From JASMHC01 sp042092935 (lineage in GTDB: Bacteria > Pseudomonadota > Alphaproteobacteria > Rhodobacterales > Rhodobacteraceae), in contig JBELFK010000146.1 in NCBI GenBank assembly GCA_042092935.1, positions 1 through 7,148 of the forward strand: 7,148 nucleotides of DNA. The letters are read 5' to 3'. A model generated the notes under the pieces. The model was not told the DNA's origin. It saw only the letters and a list, made by a program, of their open reading frames with translations, and searched no databases. Below, piece by piece: positions 1-6,486 of the stretch. The first letter of the stretch is position 1. Each line of letters begins with the position of its first letter. The position numbers were made by a program, and so were the translations under genes.

Positions 1-105
1 CTTCAAGGACTTCCCGTTGGCGAATGCCGCGCACCGCTTGGGCCATTGACGGATGCTGAAAAGGCCGACCTAGAAGCAGCGCTTGCACCGATCCTGTCCA
101 TGTAA
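1..105 (+). CDS. C-terminus of a DHDPS/DapA-family protein (partial), possibly pyrroline-4-hydroxy-2-carboxylate deaminase
   Basis: Only the last 34 residues are in the window, read in frame 1 and ending with TAA at 103-105. The tail contains GLPVGECRAPLGPLTDAEK, which fits the C-terminal pattern of the dihydrodipicolinate synthase / N-acetylneuraminate lyase family (a G-x-P-x-G-x-x-R-x-P-L-x-P-L segment followed by a short acidic helix). Members of this Schiff-base TIM-barrel family include the deaminase that converts 1-pyrroline-4-hydroxy-2-carboxylate to 2-oxoglutarate semialdehyde in hydroxyproline catabolism. That assignment is inferred only from the next genes, which encode a DadA-like dehydrogenase and a proline-racemase-family enzyme. 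The catalytic lysine lies outside the window, so DapA proper or another aldolase cannot be excluded. The gap to the next gene is 45 bp, so co-transcription is likely. Confidence 0.7.
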   Translation, partial: LQGLPVGECRAPLGPLTDAEKADLEAALAPILSM

Positions 106-150
106 TCAAAGGCTTGCCGCGATATTGATATGTAGATTGAGTGAACGCGA

Positions 151-1401
151 ATGACGCCTGTGCCCTCAAAATCAACTCTCGTCGTTGGCGCAGGCATCAT
201 CGGTGCGGCCATTGCCTATGATTTACAAAAGCGGGGCCGAGAGGTCACTTTGATTGACCGCGCCCCACCGGGCGAGGGCGCGTCTTTCGGCAACATGGCC
301 TCGATTGCGGTGACCGAGTTTATGCCCGTCGCAAGACCTGCGGTTTTGCGGCACATTCCCGGCTGGTTGCTTGATCCAGAAGGCCCCATCCGACTTAGCC
401 CGCGGTATATGACCCGCTTGATGCCGTGGTTCTGGCGCTTTTTGCTTGCCAGCCGACTGTCACAGGTGCGCAAGATCGAGACCGCAGGCGCGGAATTGTG
501 CCGCCGCGCGTTGGCAGATACGCAATCCTTGATGGCCGAGATCGGGATAGGCGATCAGTTGTCAAAGGCGGGTTGTATCTCGCTGTACGCGGACGAAACA
601 GAATTCAAAGCGGATCGCGCGCGCATCAACATGCTCGAGCGTCATGGCTTTGAATATCGCGTCTTAGAGGGCGATGCGATCCGCGATCTTGAGCCAGAGA
701 TAAGCCCCGAAATTTCAAAAGCTGTGGTGTTGCCCGACAATCGTACTGTGGCCGATCCACACGGTTTCGTGCTGCGGTTGGTTGATCGGTTTCAGGCGCT
801 CGGAGGACGTTTCCAAACGGGTGACGTGGTCGGGTTTGATCGTGGCGGGCGCATAGCCGGTGTTCTATTGGCTGGGGGTGAAATCCTAAAGGCAGACGAG
901 GTCGTTCTCAGTGCCGGGGCTTATACGGGACGCTTGGCAAAAATGCTGGATGAACCGATCCCGCTTGAGACCGAGCGCGGGTATCACACGCACATCAAGG
1001 CACCAGAGATTGAGCTGAAGCACGCGATTATTTGGCCCGCCAAGGCCTTTATGGTCAGCCCGACCGCGAGGGGGATCCGTGTTGGCGGAACCGTCGAAAT
1101 GGCCGGACTGGACGCAGCTCCGGATTATCGTCGTGCAAGTCTGACCGCCAAACGGGCTTGTAAGGCGCTGCCGAACTTGATGTTGCAAAACACATCCGAA
1201 TGGATGGGTCACCGGCCCGCATTTCCCGACACGATTCCGGTCATGTCAGAATCCGCCAAAACACGCGGCGTATATTATGCAACCGGACATGGGCATTTGG
1301 GTCTGACTTTGGCGGCGACCTGCGCGCGGCATATGGGGGACTTGATTGTGGCGGGAAAGACGAGCCTAGATATGACAGCATTTCGGGTGGATAGGTTCTA
1401 G
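151..1401 (+). CDS. FAD-dependent D-amino-acid dehydrogenase (DadA/DAO family), probable D-hydroxyproline dehydrogenase
   Basis: This 416-residue protein has the usual length for DadA-like oxidoreductases. A Rossmann dinucleotide-binding motif GAGIIG lies at residues 13-18, and Asp36 at the end of the second beta strand fits ribose binding of FAD. The C-terminal FAD-closing signatures are present: WMGHRPAFPD at 351-360 and the GHGHLGLTL segment from about 379. The segment GASFGNMASIA after the Rossmann unit matches the region near FAD in DadA relatives. Such enzymes oxidise D-amino acids or D-hydroxyproline to imines and pass electrons to a quinone or oxygen. No transmembrane segment is obvious beyond the hydrophobic Rossmann helix. 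Set between a DHDPS-family gene and a racemase-family gene, oxidation of cis-4-hydroxy-D-proline is the most natural role. D-proline or another D-amino acid remains possible. The Shine-Dalgarno sequence before the ATG is weak (GAGTGA about 9 bp upstream). Confidence 0.85.
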   Translation: MTPVPSKSTLVVGAGIIGAAIAYDLQKRGREVTLIDRAPPGEGASFGNMASIAVTEFMPVARPAVLRHIPGWLLDPEGPIRLSPRYMTRLMPWFWRFLLASRLSQVRKIETAGAELCRRALADTQSLMAEIGIGDQLSKAGCISLYADETEFKADRARINMLERHGFEYRVLEGDAIRDLEPEISPEISKAVVLPDNRTVADPHGFVLRLVDRFQALGGRFQTGDVVGFDRGGRIAGVLLAGGEILKADEVVLSAGAYTGRLAKMLDEPIPLETERGYHTHIKAPEIELKHAIIWPAKAFMVSPTARGIRVGGTVEMAGLDAAPDYRRASLTAKRACKALPNLMLQNTSEWMGHRPAFPDTIPVMSESAKTRGVYYATGHGHLGLTLAATCARHMGDLIVAGKTSLDMTAFRVDRF

Positions 1402-1446
1402 ATATCCGAACCGCGCCGTTCGACACGCGGGCCAACACGGGACAAA

Positions 1447-1452
1447 AGGGGA
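1447..1452 (+). promoter_or_regulatory. Ribosome binding site of the racemase-family gene
   Basis: AGGGGA lies 8 bp before the ATG at 1461 and supports that start. The 59-bp spacer between the upstream stop and this ATG shows no clear promoter or terminator, which fits operon transcription. Confidence 0.6.
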
Positions 1453-1460
1453 TCACACGC

Positions 1461-2477
1461 ATGCGATGGAAGCGCAGTTTGCAAACGGTGGACGTTCACT
1501 GTGCCGGAGAGATCGGGCGCGTGATAACCGGTGGCGTTCTGGATGTTCCTGGCGCGACGATGGCCGCCAAGCTGGCCCACATCAACGAGGTTGATGACAG
1601 CTTGCGACGATTCCTGTGCTCTGAGCCTCGGGCGGCTGCCAATCATTCGTTTGTTCTGATCCTTCCGGCCTGCCACCCCGACGCAGATGTCGGGATGATC
1701 GTCCTGCAAACCGATCAGGCGCACGCCATGTCTGGGTCAAACGCGATGTGCGCCGTGACAGCCATCTTGGAAACCGGAATGATCGCAATGCGGGAACCTC
1801 AAACCCATGTTGTGTTGGACACGGCCGCCGGCTTGGTAACCGCGACTGCACATTGCAGTGAGGGCAAGGTCACGGGGGTCAGTCTCGACATGCCGCCGTC
1901 ATTTGTCGCCAAGGCCGACAGCCGTATCGCGACGGGGCAATGGGGGGACATTGAGTATGATCTTTGTTTTGGGGGTGTGTTTTACGCATTGGTTGACGTC
2001 GATCAGGTCGGTTTGACGATCACCCCCGCAAATGCCCGCGCCTTGGCCGAGATTGGCACGCGTCTACGCGATCAGATTGCGGCCCAGTGCGACGTCGTGC
2101 ATCCCGAAATCCCCGAACTCAACGGGCTGGCCTATGTGATGTTTCGCGCCCAAGACGACGACGGTGCTTTTCGCACATGCACGACGCTAAAACCCGCGCG
2201 GGCGGATCGTTCACCCTGTGGCACGGGGACGAATTCAACGATTGCGGTGCTTTGCGCCAAGGGGGCCATCAATGTTGGCGACGAAATCGTCACCCGTTCG
2301 ATCATCGACGGCGCGTTTCATGCAAAGCTGATGGGCACCACACAGATCGGCCCTTACGACGCGTGCCGCGTGCGCGTTACCGGTCAGTGTTGGATATACG
2401 GGATGTCACAAATTGGCCTCGACCCAAGCGATCCGTTTCCCACCGGTTTCATTCTGTCCGACACATGGGGAGGGTAG
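1461..2477 (+). CDS. Proline racemase superfamily enzyme, Ser/Cys type: probable trans-3-hydroxy-L-proline dehydratase and/or 4-hydroxyproline 2-epimerase
   Basis: The 338-residue length matches the proline racemase superfamily. The N-terminus carries the family pattern V-D-V-H-x-x-G-E-x-G-R-V (residues 10-21). The first catalytic site reads MSGSN at 90-94, so Ser91 stands where proline racemases and classical 4-hydroxyproline epimerases have Cys (MCGH). The second site is intact: DRSPCGTGT with Asp249 and Cys253. FGGVFYALVD at about 170-179 is also a family hallmark. From family knowledge, Cys/Cys enzymes racemise or epimerise by two-base catalysis, whereas MSGSN-type members have been linked to dehydration of trans-3-hydroxy-L-proline to pyrroline-2-carboxylate, some with epimerase activity as well. 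The neighbouring DadA-like and DHDPS-family genes favour 4-hydroxyproline, while the ProC-like gene directly downstream could reduce a dehydration product. The superfamily is sure; the substrate is not. Confidence 0.88.
   Translation: MRWKRSLQTVDVHCAGEIGRVITGGVLDVPGATMAAKLAHINEVDDSLRRFLCSEPRAAANHSFVLILPACHPDADVGMIVLQTDQAHAMSGSNAMCAVTAILETGMIAMREPQTHVVLDTAAGLVTATAHCSEGKVTGVSLDMPPSFVAKADSRIATGQWGDIEYDLCFGGVFYALVDVDQVGLTITPANARALAEIGTRLRDQIAAQCDVVHPEIPELNGLAYVMFRAQDDDGAFRTCTTLKPARADRSPCGTGTNSTIAVLCAKGAINVGDEIVTRSIIDGAFHAKLMGTTQIGPYDACRVRVTGQCWIYGMSQIGLDPSDPFPTGFILSDTWGG
2467..2474 (+). promoter_or_regulatory. Ribosome binding site deciding a TTG start
   Basis: GGGGAGGG ends directly before the TAG of the racemase-family gene and sits 7 bp before TTG 2482. 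It identifies TTG as the start of the reductase gene and implies translational coupling across the 4-bp gap. Confidence 0.65.
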
Positions 2478-2481
2478 CACC

Positions 2482-3255
2482 TTGAAACTTGGTTTCATTG
2501 GAACGGGCGTTATCACTGACGCCATTGTGCGCGGGTTGCTAAAGGCCGACTATCCGTTCGACGAAATTATAGTCTCAGCAAGATCGCGGGCTGTGTCGGC
2601 AGCTTTGGCTGCGCTTTCGACAAAGGTAAGCGTCAGCGAGGATAATCAGCAAATTGTCGACACGGCAGATATCGTGTTCTTCGCGGTTCTGCCGCAAGAC
2701 GCCGAAGCGGTGATCGCGCCTTTGTCGTTTCGCGGCGAGTGCCAGGTTGTTAGCCTGATCGCCACGCAGTCGATTGAGAACCTACGGACGTGGGTCGGCA
2801 ACGGTCCGCAGATTTGCAGGGCAATCCCGCTGCCCTCGGTGGCCGATCTTTCCGGCGTCTCGGTTGTTTTCCCAAGAACGCCTATGATCGAGGATTTGTT
2901 TGACACGCTGGGGCGCGCGGTCTCGGTTGAAACGATTGAGGAATTTGACGCATACGCCGTCGCCAGCGCGATGATGGGGATGTATTTTGGACTTTCTGAA
3001 ACTTTGACCCAGTGGTTATCTGCGCAGGGAAATGATTATCAGGATGCGCGCGACTATCTCGCTGGCACATTTCAAGCCTTGGCCAATACAGCGATACAAA
3101 CAACGGACCAGAGTTACGACCAATTGCGCATTGGCCATTCCACGCCGGGTGGGTTGAACGAACAGGTCCACAATGTTTTCGTCAACCAAGGCGGCGCGGA
3201 TGCCCTTCTCGCCGCCTGCGAAAGCGTCGCCCAGCGTCTCCGAGGCATGCGCTAG
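2482..3255 (+). CDS. ProC-like NAD(P)-dependent oxidoreductase (pyrroline-5-carboxylate reductase family, divergent)
   Basis: From TTG 2482 the protein is 257 residues and begins MKLGFIGTGVIT, the N-terminal Rossmann strand and glycine loop (G7-x-G9) typical of ProC. An ATG further upstream at 2413 is unlikely because it would overlap the preceding gene by 65 bp and add a non-family extension. The domain order follows P5C reductase: a Rossmann domain to about residue 150, then an all-helical dimerisation domain. Several signatures are altered. The usual VKPQ segment is AVLPQ (68-72), MPNTP is IPLPS (115-119), the SGSGPAY-like segment is SAMMGMYFGL (162-171), and SPGGTT is STPGGLN (220-226). 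These surround the active site in P5C reductases, so a different cyclic imine substrate is likely. Its position in a hydroxyproline operon suggests pyrroline-2-carboxylate or a hydroxylated relative, by inference. Ordinary P5C reductase activity cannot be excluded. Confidence 0.82.
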   Translation: MKLGFIGTGVITDAIVRGLLKADYPFDEIIVSARSRAVSAALAALSTKVSVSEDNQQIVDTADIVFFAVLPQDAEAVIAPLSFRGECQVVSLIATQSIENLRTWVGNGPQICRAIPLPSVADLSGVSVVFPRTPMIEDLFDTLGRAVSVETIEEFDAYAVASAMMGMYFGLSETLTQWLSAQGNDYQDARDYLAGTFQALANTAIQTTDQSYDQLRIGHSTPGGLNEQVHNVFVNQGGADALLAACESVAQRLRGMR

Positions 3256-3259
3256 TGTT

Positions 3260-4063
3260 TTAAAATCGTTCACCCAACAAGCGATAGCACCAGAATGGTT
3301 CCTCGGTCTTAATCGCATGGTTTAACCGAGCAGGTGAAAATCCAGTGGCTCGCCGCAGCACTCGGCCCATATGTGACTGATCGGCAAAACCGGCATCATA
3401 AGCAATCTCTGCCAGAGAGGCCCCTGAATTCTCAAGCGCAACTCGGTGCAGATATTCGACAGATGTATAAAATTCGAGAGCGCGCTTGGACTGGCCGCTC
3501 GACCGCTTCAGACGCCGCTCGACCGAGCGGAGGCTTTGGCCCGGACCGGACAGAGCGGCTTTTGCCAGTGCGTATTGCACCCAGTCGGAAATACCGGAAT
3601 GCTCACCCTGAGCCTCTGATCGTTGGGCCGCCCACGGCTTGACCAATCGTGCGCAAAACAAGTCCCATGCTGAATCAGGGTTCAACTCCTCGGCAAACGC
3701 GCAGAGCGCACCAGTGATGTGTTCCGGAACGCTATCGTAGCGCTCATTCCCCCCGAGTTTGATCCAAGCGTCGTGATAAAAACCAACAGTCAAGGCCGTT
3801 ACAGCGTCGGGTGACCAACTGACCGTCGGCGATTGTTGCGGTCCCATGGCGAATAGCGGCGCGGCTTTTCGTGGTCCTTCATTAGTCGCGACGTGAAGGG
3901 CACCGCTCAGGACCTTTGTAACAGACACCAAAGGCGAAGCCGGGAAGTAGTTTGTGCGGTCATGGGCGGATAGATCAACCCCGCGTGTGTCGCGATAAAT
4001 CACTGCGAACATGCAACTGGCCAATGAAGCTGGAGCAACAAACAGTTTTGAAATTGTTCCCAA
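3260..4063 (-). CDS. AraC-family transcriptional regulator
   Basis: From a TTG at 4063 the protein has 267 residues, a normal AraC-family length. The C-terminal DNA-binding domain spans about 177-251. The second helix-turn-helix is clear, with the signature S-L-A-E-I-A-Y-D-A-G-F-A-D-Q-S-H-M followed by R-R-A-T-G-F-S-P. The first helix-turn-helix (SVERRLKRSSGQSKRAL) is also recognisable. The N-terminal part, with a segment around FPASPLVSVTKVLSG, resembles the sensing domain of AraC regulators of the DUF6597-like type; that resemblance is by memory and less certain. The reading frame stays open upstream to 4231, but those residues do not look like the family and would overlap the divergent hydrolase gene. 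The gene ends 4 bp from the reductase stop, and it is divergent from the hydrolase gene. It could control the hydrolase-transporter pair, itself, or the hydroxyproline operon. Confidence 0.88.
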   Translation of the reverse strand: MGTISKLFVAPASLASCMFAVIYRDTRGVDLSAHDRTNYFPASPLVSVTKVLSGALHVATNEGPRKAAPLFAMGPQQSPTVSWSPDAVTALTVGFYHDAWIKLGGNERYDSVPEHITGALCAFAEELNPDSAWDLFCARLVKPWAAQRSEAQGEHSGISDWVQYALAKAALSGPGQSLRSVERRLKRSSGQSKRALEFYTSVEYLHRVALENSGASLAEIAYDAGFADQSHMGRVLRRATGFSPARLNHAIKTEEPFWCYRLLGERF

Positions 4064-4069
4064 GGCTGG

Positions 4070-4075
4070 CTCCTT
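4070..4075 (-). promoter_or_regulatory. Ribosome binding site deciding the TTG start of the AraC regulator
   Basis: On the minus strand AAGGAG stands 6 bp before TTG at 4063. This near-consensus site is the main reason for choosing TTG over more upstream ATG codons in the same frame. Confidence 0.75.
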
Positions 4076-4089
4076 ACCTGTCGCAATAG

Positions 4090-4099
4090 TTCTATAGAA
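4090..4099. promoter_or_regulatory. 10-bp palindrome in the divergent intergenic region, candidate operator
   Basis: TTCTATAGAA is a perfect palindrome located between the regulator start (4063) and the earliest hydrolase start (4119), overlapping the candidate minus-strand -10 box. AraC proteins more often bind direct repeats, so this may belong to another regulator or be chance. Confidence 0.25.
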
Positions 4100-4118
4100 A
4101 CCACGAGAACAAAGGCAA
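4091..4118 (-). promoter_or_regulatory. Candidate promoter of the AraC regulator
   Basis: On the minus strand a TTGCCT (-35 like, 4113-4118) and a TATAGA (-10 like, 4091-4096) are separated by 16 bp, which would start transcription about 20 nt before the TTG start codon. The -10 element overlaps the palindrome at 4090-4099. The match is only fair, and alphaproteobacterial promoters are often poorly conserved at -10. Confidence 0.3.
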
Positions 4119-5165
4119 ATGTTAAGGACCGCAGTCACATGGATTAGCTCAATGCCAAAAATGAAATTCAACGGCCCTATCACCCTTCGACTTCGAAGTT
4201 TCCTGACGATTAATCGTATCGCCATGGGCACTTATTTTCGACATTTGTTTGGTCGGCGTATGGCCCCGGATTGGGGCGTAAATTTCGAAATCGGTATTCG
4301 GTTCTGGCGGCACCAACACACGGCGGCGATGACTCACTCCGATATCGCCGAGGGTCGATTGCTATACGACAGCTTGGTGACCCAAACGGATGATACCTAT
4401 GACGTAGCGACCGAAGTGACGGATTGTCCGCAAGGGGTTTGGTATCATCCTCGCGGCATGAAGACGGACACGATCATTCTGCATTTTCACGGCGGCGGCT
4501 ACACATTTCATGGTGAAATATCCAAACGTTACGCGGCGATGCTTGCGCATCATTGCGGGGCCAGCGTTTTTGCTCCGGACTATCGCTTGACACCGGAACA
4601 CCCTCATCCCGCCCAGTTCGAAGACGCCCTTGACGCGTGGAGGTATGTTCTGCAGAGGACGCCGGCTGAACGTGTGGTCGTCATGGGGGACAGCGCAGGT
4701 GGCCACATGGCGCTTATGCTGTTGCAATCTCTGAAGACGGCAGGTCTTGCGCAACCAGCTCTTTGCGTGGGGCTGTGTCCCTGGACAGACATCGGGCCGC
4801 GCGGCGCTAGTCTGGCCATCAACGATCGCTACGATCTTGTGCAGGGTTGGATGGCGGTTCGGTTTGGCGAATGGCTGGACCCTGATTTGAGGTTTGGTCG
4901 CGAAACCTTATCGCCGATTTACCAAGATTTCTCGAACGTAGCGCCAATCTACATCCAGGTCGGCGGACGCGACGTTTTGCGCGATATGGTCCTCGAGTTC
5001 GCGGATGTTCAAAAGGCAAACTCCGTCGATATTTGCGTCGACCTGTGGCCGGACATGCCGCACAATTTTCAAGCCTATGATTCGCTCACCCAATCCTCGA
5101 CCGAGGCATTGCGTAAACTCGCGAATATCGTGCAGCATCGAAAGATCGAAGCCGACAAAACCTAA
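4119..5165 (+). CDS. Alpha/beta hydrolase, hormone-sensitive lipase (HSL) family esterase
   Basis: The protein has 348 residues from ATG 4119. The oxyanion-hole motif HGGGY is at 124-128, the nucleophile elbow GDSAG is at 190-194 with Ser192, and the remaining triad members are best placed at Asp285 (in GGRDVLRD) and His315 (in DMPHNFQ). This set and its spacing define the HSL-type esterase/acetylhydrolase family, which cleaves short-chain esters and sometimes lactones or amides. The segment DYRLTPEHPHPAQFEDALDAW after the oxyanion motif is also characteristic. No signal peptide is evident, so a cytoplasmic enzyme is likely. The start is uncertain: AAAGG is only 3 bp before ATG 4119, and ATG 4152 or 4161 (both in frame) are alternatives that would lengthen the divergent promoter region. 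The substrate is unknown. Divergence from the AraC gene and the transporter 80 bp downstream suggest a joint role in uptake or detoxification of a small compound. Confidence 0.88.
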   Translation: MLRTAVTWISSMPKMKFNGPITLRLRSFLTINRIAMGTYFRHLFGRRMAPDWGVNFEIGIRFWRHQHTAAMTHSDIAEGRLLYDSLVTQTDDTYDVATEVTDCPQGVWYHPRGMKTDTIILHFHGGGYTFHGEISKRYAAMLAHHCGASVFAPDYRLTPEHPHPAQFEDALDAWRYVLQRTPAERVVVMGDSAGGHMALMLLQSLKTAGLAQPALCVGLCPWTDIGPRGASLAINDRYDLVQGWMAVRFGEWLDPDLRFGRETLSPIYQDFSNVAPIYIQVGGRDVLRDMVLEFADVQKANSVDICVDLWPDMPHNFQAYDSLTQSSTEALRKLANIVQHRKIEADKT

Positions 5166-5186
5166 GACTCAAACCCAGCGTTGCAG

Positions 5187-5205
5187 AGCGCCGCCGGATG
5201 GCGCT
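5187..5205. other. Short hairpin-forming inverted repeat between hydrolase and transporter genes
   Basis: AGCGCC and GGCGCT form perfect 6-bp arms around a 7-base loop in the 80-bp gap. No T-run follows, so it is not a convincing intrinsic terminator. It could be a weak attenuator, an mRNA stability element or chance. The rest of the gap shows nothing clear. Confidence 0.3.
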
Positions 5206-5245
5206 ATGAAGGACGCTCGACGCAAATCGCGCCTTGGGCAATGTC

Positions 5246-6442
5246 ATGAAACTTACCGGTCCATTTTTAATCATATTGGCGACATTGATGATCGACGGCA
5301 TTGGCGTCGGGATCGTCTTTCCGATTATGCCCGACCTGATGGAGCGTGTCGGGGCCTCAAGCACTGCCGAGGGGGCTTTGTGGGGTGGCGTCATGATGTC
5401 GGCCTATGCGGCAACGATGTTTCTATTCGGTCCCATCGTCGGCAGCTTGTCGGATGCCTTTGGGCGCAGGCCGGTTTTGATCGCGGCGTTGGCGACGCTG
5501 ACAATTGACTATGTGATTATGGCCATGGCCCAGTCCCTTTGGATCTTGTTGATCGGACGCGTGGTCGCGGGCATGGCAGGGGCCACCTATATCACAGCCA
5601 CGGCCTATATCGCTGACATTGCAAAGCCAGACGAGCGTGGCGCGGCGTTTGGCATGATCGGGGCGGCCTTTGGCCTCGGGTTTGTTTTTGGGCCAGCGCT
5701 GGGTGGCCTTTCGTCGGGTTGGCATATTGTTGCGCCGTTTTGGATTGCCTCGGGTCTTGCGGCGGTAAACGTGGGGTTCGCGCTGTTTCTCTTGCCCGAG
5801 TCGCTGACGTCGGACCGGCGCAGGCCGTTCGGCAAGCGCGACCTCAACCCGTTTGCAACCATCGCGCGGGCCTTCGCCATTCCGGGCTTGGCAATCCCGC
5901 TGGTCTGTCTGTTTGTGTTTGAATTCGCGAATATGGTTTATCCGACGCTCTGGGCGTTTTGGGGCCGAGAGGTTTTCAATTGGGACGGGTTTCGCATTGG
6001 TCTGACATTGTCGGCCTATGGCATTTTGATCGCTGCCGTTCAGGCTGGCGTGCTTCCCCAGATGACCAAGCGTTTCGGCGACTACCGAACCTTGCTGATT
6101 GCCTTGATCGCAGCGGTCGTGGCAATGGGCGGGTTTGCCTGGACGACCGCTGTTTGGGCGGTGGCGGTCATCCTGCCAATCGCGGCCCTGTCGGACATGG
6201 CGCCTCCGTTGATGACAGCTTATGCGGCCAACCGAGTGGGCGAGGATCAACAAGGCGTCGTGCAAGGTGTCATCGCGTCGCTTGCATCGGTCGCGGCCGT
6301 GTTGGCGCCCTTGGCGATGACCGGGATATTTGAAAGTTACGTCGATGCAACCGGGGTCTACTTCCCGGGCGCGCCCTATCTGCTTGCCGCAGGTTTGACC
6401 CTGCTTATCATTCCCCTCGTGATGCGGATGCGCGCGAAATAG
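5246..6442 (+). CDS. Major facilitator superfamily transporter, TetA-like (TCR/Tet family, DHA1 type)
   Basis: The 398-residue protein has about twelve hydrophobic segments, the standard length for DHA1 drug:proton antiporters. The N-terminus runs directly into TM1, with DGIGVGIVFPIMPDL typical of TetA-type proteins. Motif A is intact in the TM2-TM3 loop: G66-S-L-S-D70-A-F-G73-R74-R75-P. A hydrophilic stretch near TSDRRRPFGKRDLNPF marks the central cytoplasmic loop between the two six-helix halves. Such proteins export small molecules in exchange for protons. Similarity to tetracycline exporters does not by itself mean tetracycline resistance; many chromosomal homologues have unknown substrates. 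ATG 5246 is chosen because it begins just before TM1; a TTG at 5234 adds only four residues. The upstream Shine-Dalgarno sequence is weak. The gene may be co-transcribed with the hydrolase gene. Confidence 0.88.
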   Translation: MKLTGPFLIILATLMIDGIGVGIVFPIMPDLMERVGASSTAEGALWGGVMMSAYAATMFLFGPIVGSLSDAFGRRPVLIAALATLTIDYVIMAMAQSLWILLIGRVVAGMAGATYITATAYIADIAKPDERGAAFGMIGAAFGLGFVFGPALGGLSSGWHIVAPFWIASGLAAVNVGFALFLLPESLTSDRRRPFGKRDLNPFATIARAFAIPGLAIPLVCLFVFEFANMVYPTLWAFWGREVFNWDGFRIGLTLSAYGILIAAVQAGVLPQMTKRFGDYRTLLIALIAAVVAMGGFAWTTAVWAVAVILPIAALSDMAPPLMTAYAANRVGEDQQGVVQGVIASLASVAAVLAPLAMTGIFESYVDATGVYFPGAPYLLAAGLTLLIIPLVMRMRAK

Positions 6443-6447
6443 TGTGA

Positions 6448-6486
6448 CGGGTTAGGGTTCAGCTGTGTCTCGCGACAGGTAACCCG
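6448..6486. terminator. Weak inverted repeat at the convergent 3' ends
   Basis: CGGGTTA (6448-6454) and TAACCCG (6480-6486) are perfect 7-bp arms around a loop holding a smaller TGTC/GACA stem. It sits where the MFS gene and the BASS gene converge with 9 bp between stops, the expected place for a bidirectional terminator. There is no T-run on either side, and the right arm lies inside the BASS coding region. Confidence 0.25.

Noticed and set aside
886..1724. Several minus-strand open frames of about 70-110 residues opposite the dehydrogenase and racemase-family genes
   Set aside because: No ribosome binding site or recognisable domain, and both sense genes are strongly supported.
2413..2481. 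Upstream ATG start for the ProC-like gene
   Set aside because: The added 23 residues lie inside the racemase-family coding region and precede the normal ProC N-terminus, whereas TTG 2482 has a strong ribosome binding site.
3256..3266. TTTTAAAA at the convergent ends of the reductase and AraC genes as a terminator
   Set aside because: It is a short AT palindrome without a GC-rich stem and includes the AraC stop codon, so intrinsic termination is not supported.
4064..4231. N-terminal extension of the AraC regulator from an upstream start at 4231
   Set aside because: It would overlap the divergent hydrolase gene, lacks family similarity, and the TTG at 4063 has a near-consensus ribosome binding site.
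5005..5508. Open frame of 167 residues spanning the hydrolase end and MFS start on the + strand
   Set aside because: It runs out of frame through two well-supported genes and its translation has low-complexity basic composition without a domain.
5423..6265. Long open frame on the minus strand (280 residues) opposite the MFS gene
   Set aside because: The translation is rich in Arg, His, Gln and Pro with no recognisable domain, as expected for the antisense shadow of a GC-rich membrane protein gene whose own frame has clear MFS motifs.
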